From Rotaria sp. Silwood1 (lineage: Eukaryota; Rotifera; Eurotatoria; Philodinida; Philodinidae), in NCBI GenBank assembly GCA_905250075.1, contig CAJNOP010000030.1:1670539-1734538 (forward strand): a stretch of DNA of 64,000 bases, given 5' to 3'. Both the position numbers and the translations under genes were made by a program. Shown here in pieces: positions 26,001-37,653 of the stretch; position 1 is the stretch's first letter; the number at the start of each line of letters is the position of its first letter. A model generated the notes under the pieces. The model did not search any database, was not told where the DNA came from, and saw only the letters and a program-made list of their open reading frames with translations.

Positions 26001-29000
26001 AACAGAAACTTGCTAACAATAGGAAACTTACGATTCTGAAAATACCAGAAAACGCACAACTACACATAATCCATGAAGTGGAAAAAATTGAAATGGGCGT
26101 GAGTTCATATGAACTTTCTTTTCATTCATGCTGTTATGAATTTGCATAAGAACATTATTCAAAAGTACCATATTAAGACTGTTATTCACTAAATCCTCAA
26201 ATCCTAATATAAACTTACTTTTAAAAATGAATTCAATGGAGCTCTGTTTGTTTATCATGTATGTTCTTTTTTTATTGTTTTTTTGTAAAAAGACTAATTA
26301 ACTAATAGTAAAGATGAATAAGAACAAAGATTAAAATCTTTATCATAAACAAAAAGTGGTCCCTAGAAACTAGATAGAAAAAATTTGATTTGACTCTAAA
26401 GAAAAATCTTGGATGCTTGCTTGATCTTTTTCTTTCATATTTTTATTACTTTCAAAGTTATAACAAGAAATAATGAACCGAATTCTCCGACTCACCGATG
26501 ATGAAGCTATCCATTTACTATTTAGTTTTTATGAAGAAATGAAAATTTCAATACTCTAAAAACTACATGTATGATATACGTACTTTTATTTGTTACGTTG
26601 TCGTCTGTTGAACCATTGATAAATCATTGTAAATATTCTTTGAATTCAAAATTCCATTGTAATTATATGATTTCTGTAAAACTGTATAAAATAAAAAAGG
26701 AAAAAGACTACAGATAATTAACCGTTCGACGTAATTATAGATGTTAATAATTTGTATGTTAAAATCTAATTTGTCAGAAGTAATGAACCATAGTGTTCTA
26801 TCTTTTCACCAAGGCTGTCTGGTTGTTTACAATAGTGTTATCGATCTGATTGAAGTCGTTTGCATAGATAGATCATCCAAAATAAGAAAATCTAAACTCC
26901 ATAACTAAAATAAAGGAACATTAAAACGACAAAAAAAAAACGTTGTAAGTCAGCAGGATTGATAAAAAATATGTACCTTACATTGAGTTATATGATAGAA
27001 AAGTATGTTAACTATGATTATTATAATAAAAAAATGTTTTGAAATTAATAAGTCGTGAATGTAACATTCACTTACGTCTCATAAATTCAGTAATTCCAAT
27101 ATGTCCTTGATATCTTTATTTCATATAACTAATTGAAACTCAATTCTTCGTCAAGAACAAAGGAGGAAGTGTAATTTAAAGTAAAGAAAAAAAAGGAATG
27201 AAAAGTAATTTCAACCTAGATGGATTTATTATTTCCAGTTTCAACTTACTTTCATATTTAAGTTGTATTCAACCAAATGAGATGACAATCTAATTGCGTG
27301 TACTCATAGGAGGTTTATTAACAAAAGAACTTCTTTCTATCAACATTTTTTTTGTTTTAAATAATGCTGTTGCATTAGAAAATGACAGCAAATATTAATA
27401 AATCCAAAAATATCACAATAGGACTAATAACAAGAATAAATTAGATAACAAATATTATTAATTTTAAAACATTCATCATGATTAATTATTACACATTATC
27501 AAACAAATAAATATAGCTTTAAATTGTCTATTTTCATTTTATTGATAATCAGAACATTCCACAAAATAATCGTTTCATCTTCATATAGAAATTACTAAAG
27601 TAAGAGATGACTCGTAAAAGTGATCATCTTTTGCATTTCATATTTTAATCTTTTAATACATTTTTATTAAAAAGACAGATTCGTGCTATCCTAGAAAGGC
27701 TCACAATGTGAAAGTTACAAACTCTAACTGTTATAAATTGATGCTTTATTGATAAAGGATAAAAACAATTTCTTTACAAACAATATTAAAGAAATAAATA
27801 CATCAAAACTATAACAATTTACATAGCTGATACGTAGGCTCTAAAATTTTAATCATTTCAAAAACATTTGTATTTATAGAATTACTAGTCTAACATTGTT
27901 GCATTGAAAAAACTTATTTCTATTGTCATATAAATCTTCAATGCATAGTTTCTTGTCTCTTAATGGTAATATACCCGATTTATCCCATATGAACTGACAA
28001 ATATCATTTAATTCTTCGTTTCATCGATTCAATCACCATATTAGCCTGCGAATCATATATCGATTTATTCATTTACTAAGCTTCCGAACATGCTATCCTT
28101 TCGCTCGATGAAATTTGACATACATTGTTAAGTTTTGTCTAAACTTAACGTTCAATTAGTTCGTATTTTTCTATATCTGTCCTATTTTGACTCTTCTAGA
28201 TCGATAATACTACATAAAATAAGACCCTTTCGCTGCGTTAAAAAACAAAACCAAAATATTTATATTAATTCGAGTCTACAGTAGAAGTCTGAAATTCATA
28301 GAATGCTTTATAAAATTCTAGGAAGTTCCAGCATGATCTAAGCACTATTATTACTGACGCGCTATTCTCAGTTGCTCAAAGGTCATATCCAATGATCTTT
28401 GGCTTTCTACCTCCCAGCTTCTGTTTCTAGGGTTTAGAGGAAAGAGAGTCATAAAAGCCTTGATTTAAATTTATACTAATTACTTTTTTTTTTTGAAAAT
28501 ATATGTAAGTTCCATAAAACAGAATGTACTACTAGATCCAGCGTGAAAAACTCTAAAATCTATAAAGTATTGTATAGTTTTTGTTTTAAAAAATCAGTAA
28601 CAATTCTATGCGAATAATTTTTGATGTTGCAAACAATATTATTTGTTTGTACACGATGAATTTCCTTTTTTCTTATATCATCAATGAATGAATCATAGCT
28701 TTTTACTTTATACCAGTGCACATGATTGTTTAATAGCGTGCAGACATGTTAATTAAGAATGTTGAGACCAAGACTATTTGGCGGCCAGCTGCGATTGTCT
28801 ATAAAATGCATCAACTTTTCTTCACACGACGCCAATAATTTCTAATGTATATATGGTATGGTGTTGTCTTGTTGACAGGTGACATCACCGTCTGGTAGAC
28901 ATTTCTCTTGAGATTATATTTGTGGAAAAACAATTTCAATATAATAATGTTTTACTAGGTTTAAATTTAATGGAAGATATAAGAATATTTTTATATGTAC

Positions 29001-32000
29001 TTAACCATACCTTAATTCTTTTTGAATACTTAACGTTTTGGTTTATATACCTGATTCGTGTGCTTCTTGTCAACTTGCAGCACAAATATGTTCTAAAGAG
29101 AAATCTTTTTTCGTCCATGAATAGAATTTTCTTCTGTCGATGATATTGAAAAAAAAAGAAAATTGATCGTTTATCAGAAATTGAACATTAACAGTACAGA
29201 GTTTTGTTTATGGTAGAAAACAAAAGATAGACGATTAAAATTGAATTTTGCTTTGTCGATTGTAGAACTTTTCATGCTGTATATTGTGTTATGTTTCAGT
29301 TAGTTTTTAATAAAATGTATGAAGAGACTAAAATATGAAATATAATGTACGTTCATTTATTATAGGTTAGCGATTAGTTGATGAGAAGCACGATACATTA
29401 CTGAGAAAAACAATCAGAATTATCATGGAATCAATATTTTTATTTTCAAATCTATTAATATATTTTTTACTCATTTATTATTAATAGTAACACTGATGAA
29501 GCAATTTATCGAAATTCTAAAAATTGTTGAATTGAGTATAATTAAAAGCAAAATACTTTGAGTTGATTTAAGGTCTTGCTACCACTCGAAAATCGATTTT
29601 GAACCAGATACATTCAAGTCGTATGAAATTTTCAGTCCTATAATATGATGTCTTCACAAGATATTCAACAAAAAACGATCAAAAATAGCTCATTTGGCAC
29701 TCCAGAATTCTCTGTAGACCTTTAGTCTATATAGTTAATCTTTTTTGTTTGAAATAGTATATCAGGATGGACGGCATGGCTGATTCCTTTATTTAAAATT
29801 CTCATTTTTCAAGAAATGAAAAGTTTAATATCTCGAAAAACTCTCACGAAGAGGCACGTTAATTATCGAATTATTCTTTCATTTAATAATAACAAACTTT
29901 AGTTCAAAAAACGGACTCTGCTACATTCTACATCTTGATATGTACTTTCAAAGAAAAAAATCTATTAGGCTACAATAAAATTTCTTAGGGAATTCGGAAA
30001 TACAAGATCAAAAAAAAACCATAAACAGAGAAAAAGTAAACAAGATTTTTCGTTTTATCTGAAAAAAAACTATATTTTTCAAACAGAAAAAGACAAGACT
30101 TTTGAGGAAAATGAGATGTTAAATAAAAAACCATATCAAACCTTGAACTCTCTTTTCATGCATTGATCTCATTTTTTATTTATTTGTTTTTGACGAAAAT
30201 TGCCTATTTTTGGAAAGAGAAATAGACTTAAGCTCAAATTACTTCTGGGAGACCTTATGAATTTTCTAAGTTATAAGCAAAGTTTCAAATATAGCTCTTG
30301 ATTTTTGTTATTATCTCGAAAAAACAAATATGTCATAAGCTAATGCAGTGATCTAGGTCATTTCAAGGTTCTTCCTGAAAAAGGCGGCGTTTCAGCAAGA
30401 AAGAAAATTTTCTTCCTTATCTTGTGAATTTGTTGTTTCACTCTTTAGAGACAAATATTTCGCTTGAACAGAGATTTTTACATTATTCTCGCATCAAGGT
30501 AGCCAATCTATTATAAAATGCTAACTTGTTCCTTCCTTTTTTCATTGACTCGGAAAAATTTTTGATATAAATATGTTTACACCTTTTTTTTCTCTCATAT
30601 ATATGTGTGAATATCGAAGAAAAAAAAAACCTATGCGAAAATACTGAAAAAATTGTTTTCACTTGTTATGCCGTTCTAACGGCGATATAGCAGATACAAG
30701 AAAAGAAAAATTTATCGTATAACAATTTAAACAAAGGGATAACATAGTATATCATAATCTAATGAATTAACAATGAATGGAGAAAATCAAATCATGCAAT
30801 TATCTCAGCAACGCTTGTCTAAGAAGATTTCAGTTCTATTGTCAGTAATTCAATTTCAAGAGGAAGAACTTACAGATCATTTATTCAATATCTTTGAGTT
30901 AATTTAGACAAAGACTTGGAATAATACAGAGTACGAGACAACACTAGGTCACAGCACATTCACATTGAAACTGACAGATGCAAAGAAAAGGTTGATCATA
31001 CATGTCGTCATTGGATGCTCGAAGTTTTATGTAGAAAATTATTGTTCGGGGAAATACTAGAGAATTTTTACACACAGATAGACACTCTAACAACTGAGGA
31101 TACAATGGAAGCTTTAGACAGATGTCAACATTTATTCGAAGGATAAGTTCATAGTTCGACAGTTAATAGTTGATTTTAAATCTTGATTTATTACACTAAT
31201 GATAAAGAAACATGAACAGCAACTAGACTAGAAAGAATATTTGGAGTCTCTTTGAAAGTTCATCCTATAATAGATGAGTGTTCAGATGATCTAGACTACT
31301 ACTTGAGACAAATATACAAAAAAAAATTCAGCTTAATATGCATGTGTTTATTCGAGAAAATAACAAAAATCAATAACTATATTCGAAATTTCTCTCATAA
31401 CATGGAAAATCCGTTGGTTTTTCTAAAAATAATCGCAGCTTAAAGCTGCTCAAGGTATTTCACTTCTAATTATAGTCTATTGAAGCATCGTTTTCTCAGC
31501 TAAAAAGATGTTAAGCATCACGCAAGATTCTCTCATTAGATATCAAAAGCATGCGAATAATTTAATATTCCATGAAATTATCATTGCATGATGTATAATG
31601 AAAAAAAAAAAAAAGATTAATTTTGTGAAATTTTTTCCTTGATTATCATCTTCAAATAAAATTGAAGCTTTAAGCTATTATCAGACTGCCTTTTTATCAT
31701 CTTTTATAGTATATATATATATTCATAACCATTGATTTCAAGTTTTTCTTAAATATTCTTGACTAATAAGATTCCCATCTACTTTCTCTATAATATAATA
31801 TAAAACGCAAATACACATGCGTGAATACAATCATTCTTGATTGCTATGTATATGAACATGAATTGCATGATAATAGATCCCTCGAATAATTAAGGTGAAC
31901 ATTTTTTACGCATCATCACCATCACTCCACCCCAAGTAACAACAGAAAGAAAGAAGAAAAGAGAAGAAGAATGATAGAAATGAACCAAAAATAGCTTGAT

Positions 32001-33931
32001 GATGAAGATGCGTGAGAAATAATATATGCTCATATGACATTTAATGCTTTATTCGTACTCCTAATATAATAGGAAAAGAATTGGTAGCGTTTACGTTCTT
32101 TTTAATATAGAAAAAAAATCCATGCAATGATGATGTATTTTTATTCATTGGTTGATTATGCCTGAAAGGTAGATATATCTCACAGATGAGAGAATACTAA
32201 CAACATCCGGAATACACGCATATATAAACTTCAATAGAGACTGTAATAAACTACAAAGAACTTTTCTTTTTGATTTTAGATGAATAGCATCTTTAACGAA
32301 GAAAACTATTTTATTGGGTAAATCTTCTAACAATAAATCAAGATAGGTAACTAATGAAAAACATACTAAGACATAGATATTTTTCTTGTCAAAGGATATT
32401 ATATTGATGATGAATAGATACTCATTAAATTGAAGCGCTTATTAATACAGAAAATAAACAAAATTTTATTAAGACTCTTTAGAACAATCTGTATGAATGA
32501 TTGGAAGTACTTGATATCAATGGATAGATAAAAAATTTCTAATTCTTCTTTGAAAACAATATTATGATAATGATCTTTTTCAAAAGATGAGAGTTAAAAG
32601 ACGTTGTTGTGTGTGTTAGACATTCGTCGCTCAGTAGTTTATTCTTTTTTTTCTTGTATACTTCAGACGTCAATTTCTTTATTTAATGCTGGATACTAAC
32701 TAATTGAACACGAGAAAATAAGAAGCTTTTGCGACTGACACATACAAAACGTGAAAAAAAAGAAGCATCGGCTTATATCCGTATGTCACGCTTATAATTT
32801 TCCTGTCAACTTTGCATATGGCTTCATATTTAATAAAAGAAACAGAATTTTAAGAGTAATTTCTAAAATATAAACGATTAGAATGACCAAGATCACTACA
32901 CAACACCACTGTATGAATTTCAGAGAATAGTAATAGCAATAATAATGTCTATGATTTAAATAAATTCATATCTATTGTATTACATGTGCAATAGAAAAAT
33001 AAAAAGAATAATTGACGTATAGACTAACGCATTCATGCATTTCAATGAACATATACAAGAGAATCTATGAGTTATATCGATAGTTCGTGCTTGTAAGATC
33101 AAGAATAAAAAAAAAAACATGAATAGACTGTAGAGGAATTACGCGCATATATGTGCTTCTAACAAACTATTATATAGTAATTCACTCATTTTAGACGAAT
33201 AGAAAGAATACTTGACATACGATACTCCTTTTCTTCTAGTTTTCTTTGTTTATCATTATTGATTCGTTATACTATATAGAACATGCAAGTGAAGAAAAGG
33301 AAATGAACATTTTTTTTTTGTAGAAAACTCCATTTCTAGTTTTAGCTATGATATATAACGAGTCTACTATCGTGCAAGCTTAATATAAACACTACTCTGA
33401 GTCGATCTACAGTGACAGAAAAAAGATTTGACATACTTTATTTTCTTAAATTCTTATTAATGACAACTTATTAGAAATATTTAAATAATAATATCAATAG
33501 TTATCCAAGTGGCTTATAACACTAAGATTTGATCATTTTTCAAAGTACAAGTATTACTTTATTTTATTATACAAGAATATTTTTCGCAGCGAAAGACAAT
33601 AAGTTTAGCACATTTGTAGTATTTAGACAATTTTTTCATTTTTCAATTATAGTTGAAAGTTGTTTTCTATACAACTCACCTGCAGTGTTTTTAAGGACTA
33701 AACCTTGGTATTAAAAAAAACCTACTTGTTCTCATATTGATATATTGTTTTATTAGTAGTTAATTAATAAATTTTCGCTTTAATTCAAACTTCTACGTGT
33801 ACCATATGATAGAGAATTAGAGATTGGACAAAACTCTATTATTATTATTTTGATATTAATCATATCAGTAAGATTTTCAGAGTATTTTTAGTTTTAATTG
33901 GACATAGCTTTCATTATTTTTGATTAAATTT
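20024..33931. other. gene desert, 14 kb
   Basis: I find no gene here. Frames are at most 82 codons, without domains or splice context. The 22885-23133 and 31252-31443 frames look slightly more protein-like but match nothing I know. Patches around 25530-25700 and 29580-30420 share phrases such as TCTCGAAAA and AATATCTCG, also seen at 11075, and may be decayed dispersed repeats. No tRNA or rRNA gene was recognised. Confidence 0.5.
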
Positions 33932-34241
33932 AATTATGAAACGAAATTTTAGATCTGTACAAATCAACGAGTTTTGAAGAACAGTATTTGCTGTTTCAAA
34001 CGAGGCGACGTCATTCTAAGTACATGATTCTATGTGAACTTTATAGTCTTTATCTTAAAGGAGTAATGTACGTTATGACTTCCAGCTACGCTTTGATGTT
34101 TTATCTATCCCATAATTTCAAAGACTCCGCAAAGTTTGAATAAAATTGAGTACTGCTAATGACGGCGTTTCGTTTGAAATAACTAATATGGCTCTTCAAA
34201 ACTTGTTGCTTTGTGAAAATTTAAAATTTCGTTTCATAATT
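33932..34241. repeat. fold-back element with ~93-bp inverted arms
   Basis: The left arm (33932 to about 34024) begins AATTATGAAACGAAATTTTA. The right arm (about 34150-34241) is its inverse with scattered mismatches (roughly four in five bases match by eye). About 125 bp of unique sequence separates the arms. No target-site duplication is evident. It is probably an old MITE. Confidence 0.6.
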
Positions 34242-36678
34242 GCATCTATTAAGAACAATGAAGAGGAGTATATTTCATGAAAATTGAAAGCACTTTGAAA
34301 GTCTTACTGAGATGATCCATGTCGAAATAGTAATAATACAGTTTTGTTCGATTTCTCATGTTCTTTCATATAGCATACATAGAAATTGAGAATAAATGGG
34401 AACTTTATTAATTAACAGCTAAGAAATGTCTATATCAATATGAGAATAAATAGTGTTTGTACCAAAATGTAGTCCGCAAAATTCTTCACTGAGTAGTATA
34501 TAAAACAAGTTTCAGTTATCATAGATTAATGAAAGAATTGGCTAAACACTAACATTATGCTAATTTGTTTTCCGCTGAGGAAAATATTCTTATTCAATCA
34601 ATACTAGAATACCTTTGTTCTGAAAAATAATCAAATGTTAGTGTTGTGGATCACTTTGTTAACTATTTAGATCATTATTTCAATATTTTCAATAAGTTAT
34701 CGTCAATAAGAAATTACAAAAATAGAAAAGCATGCCAAACTTCTCCACTACTTGACTTGCCTCTCCCTCTTCACTCAGTATCAAATTATATACGCTCAGA
34801 AGTTTTCCTATACCGTGAAGTTTCTTTTGTGAAAAATATTGTCTTGTTTTGCTAACTTACTGTTTTTCTACTTCAGATTTCTTTCTAACTCTCACTAAAT
34901 CTTGTCGTGTGCATCTTCCGTCAGGCAATCCATATCCCTTTCCTCTCTAACTATATAAATGCAAAGGTAGTTCTGGACATATTTCAAGCATAGTCTTGTT
35001 GTAAGCGACGACAATGATGTTCACTGAGCTACTTCATCATTCCGCTCGCATCTATATCGCTATGAATACATTCTCATATACTAATCACACAAGAGAATAA
35101 GAAGAGGAACATACATTGTCAAGATTAACACCAAGAGAGAACTCATAAAAACGAGAAAAAAAATGAAGTGTAATGGTCATTGAATATTATACAATTTGAA
35201 TGGAGTTGAATAATCAAAAAAGTTTCATCATTTTCATCTAATAAAAACACGAGAAATACATACAATTTTGGATGACAATATGAAGATTACATTTAAGGTA
35301 TTCCAAATTAATTGATAAAAATGAACATTTTAATCGAACAAAGGGAATGAATTTGATTTTTGAATTAAAATCATTGAACTAAACTAGTAAAAATGTTCTT
35401 TTCATCATCCAGGATGTCATTTTTTTTCTTTTTCGATGAATCACATCAAAATCTCATTTCAATTCAAAATTTTCATCTTTACAACTTCCTAAATCGTAAG
35501 AGCGTATGTTTCTCAATTGTTATATATTAATCTCATACACTAGTATCTATAGACAGAAAGTGAAAATCTCAAGAGATTTAGTAGTTAACATTACTTAATT
35601 CAATGGAATGTACGTCGAGAATCAACATCAAACGTAATTACTGAACTTCTAACGGTGTTTTCTTTTTATTCACTCTTTTCTTCTTTTTACATTCTCATTC
35701 ACTCATCTTTTAGATATCAATTATCATTAGTTGTTTTTTTCTTTTCTGTCGGTTTTTTTCTCCGCCATTTATTCATATATACGAGCTTTAAACATCTATC
35801 TTCGTCAAAAATAAAAAAACCCTGTCAGCATTCTTATCCGGATTTTACCTATAGACATTTCATTAAAAATTGTCAAACACGTTACTATTATTTGAACACA
35901 TAAATTTGCTTGAAGCACAATGAACAGAAAGAACAACGAGGTATGCCATTTGTTTGATGATATTTTTCAATATAGAGAAATAATAATATAAAGTGAAAAT
36001 GATCAATAAATATTCTTGATTAATTATTAATTAATCCAAGTGTTTTTTAATCCATCGATATATATATATATATAGAGCGAGAGAAGTAGAGAGGCAAAAA
36101 CAATTATTGACTTATATAAACATTTTTTTTCTTTCTATATACGTTGAAGACAACTATTTCTTGATCAAGTAATCAATTGAGTAGTTGAATCTCTTGACTT
36201 TTCTTTGTCAGTTTTTTTTATTTCTTCTTATCGACCTTTATTATACTCATTAAACTATCTTGTAGAAAGATCGTTCAATGATTTTCCTGTAAGGTTTCAT
36301 GAACATTAATATAAGCAGGTGAGACTATTGGGTAAATTTTTTTTTCTATTAATACTAGTAAATATAAAGTTGTATCGAACATGTAAAGCTGATTTCTTCG
36401 TTTAGAATTGATCTACCAATATAAATAGAAGAGATTTTTTTGTAAAGCTTTTTCTTGACAATCAATCAATCATGATCTTGAAAAAAAAAATGTAAGAGAG
36501 CAATACTTTGGTGCTATTGACAATTTTGTTTTTCTATACATCGGCAATTGTAGTCTTACTTTTCTTTCTTTTTATTGCATTTCCTTTTTATCAGGTTTGT
36601 TGATGTCAATGTGCATCGACATCTCAAATCTTTAGAACATATAGAAAGAAGAAAAATGCTATGAAAAATTCTATTTAG
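34242..36678. other. intergenic region upstream of the RASD-like gene
   Basis: No frame of merit. A TA dinucleotide run lies at about 36059-36075. A 5' exon and promoter of the RASD-like gene could lie in the last kilobase but were not identified. Confidence 0.4.
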
Positions 36679-36732
36679 GTATTAGATTCTCCAGCAACAT
36701 CATTCAATAGGCCAAAACCATTTCCAATTATT

Positions 36733-37564
36733 ATGGTTGATCAGGATACACGTTATCGTCTTGTTTTACTTGGAGCTAGTCGCACAGGGAAATCATCTAT
36801 AATTCATATGTTTTTAAATGGAAAATTTTTGGATACTTATAAAGAAACTGTCGAAGATTTGCATTATCGAGAATTTACTATTGATGATAAAACAATTAAA
36901 GTTGATATATTAGATACTGCCGGTAAATGAAAAACTAAATAGTCATATAAATTTATCTATCTATATATATTAATTTTAGGTAATATGGAATTTCCTGCAA
37001 TGCGTCGCTTATCAATCGCTACATCACATGCATTTATTCTTGTTTACAGTAGGTTTTCAAAGAAGAAAAATCTCTGAATAAATATGAAATTTCTTTAAAT
37101 AATTAGGTGTTGATAGTATGCAATCCTTCGATGAAATTCGTTGTATTATCAAACAAATAAAAGAACAACGAACAAATTATGCTGAAATTCCAATTGTAGT
37201 TGTCGGAAATAAAACTGATCGTACAGGTATACGTGAAGTTGAAGAACATCATGTACGAACAATGCTTAATGATCTTGGTCCATTACATTGTCGTTTTGTT
37301 GAATGTACAGCACTTGATCGTGCATCAATAATTGATATATTTCTTAAATTACTTAGTCTTGTACAATTATCTGCAGCAAGACAATTAAGTCCCATATTAA
37401 GACGAAAAGTTAGTGAACGTCTGAAGAAAAAAGAATTTAATGATAATACAGACAAAGGTTTTAATCGTAGTCGAAGTCTTATACGAAGAACATCTATGAA
37501 AAAAAAAGCAACATCATCCAATGATAAAAATTCATCTAAAACACCTGATTGTTTAATATCTTAA
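36733..37564 (+). CDS. RASD1: Dexras/Rhes-type Ras GTPase
   Basis: Three exons (36733-36922, 36980-37048, 37107-37564) with introns of 57 and 58 bp give 238 aa. Ras motifs are in order: G1 GASRTGKS (residues 14-21), switch-I Thr39, G3 DTAG (61-64), G4 NKTD (121-124) and G5 ECTA (152-155). The tail is long and basic and ends in a CAAX box, CLIS, so prenylation and membrane attachment are expected. Ras Gly12/Gly13 are replaced by Ser16-Arg17 and Gln61 by Asn65. Together with NMEFPAMRRLSI after DTAG and LSPILRRKVSE in the tail, this marks the RASD (Dexras1/Rhes) branch. The frame stays open upstream to a possible acceptor at 36678 without another ATG, so an 18-residue N-terminal extension from an earlier exon is possible. 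The gene converges on IFT56. Confidence 0.88.
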
Positions 37565-37570
37565 ATATCT

Positions 37571-37576
37571 TTTATT
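37571..37576 (-). promoter_or_regulatory. candidate poly(A) signal of IFT56
   Basis: TTTATT on the plus strand is AATAAA on the minus strand, 78 bp past the IFT56 stop and only 7 bp past the RASD stop on the other strand. Cleavage would fall in the RASD coding end. Confidence 0.5.
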
Positions 37577-37623
37577 GATATTTTTCAACCCTTTACACGT
37601 ATTATCCTTTGTATCTCTTCTGC

Positions 37624-37629
37624 AATAAA
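37624..37629 (+). promoter_or_regulatory. poly(A) signal of the RASD-like gene
   Basis: AATAAA lies 59 bp after the RASD stop. The expected cleavage point reaches the last codons of IFT56 on the opposite strand. Confidence 0.55.
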
Positions 37630-37653
37630 AAATATTCGTTTTCTAAGTTCGTA

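Noticed and set aside
26474..26560. Short frame MNRILRLTDDEAIHLLFSFY and on
   Set aside because: It reads a little like coding sequence but is only 28 codons, with no splice sites or neighbours to extend it.
30780..31443. Possible transposase-like remnants
   Set aside because: Short protein-like phrases in several frames, but no catalytic motif and no terminal repeats were found.
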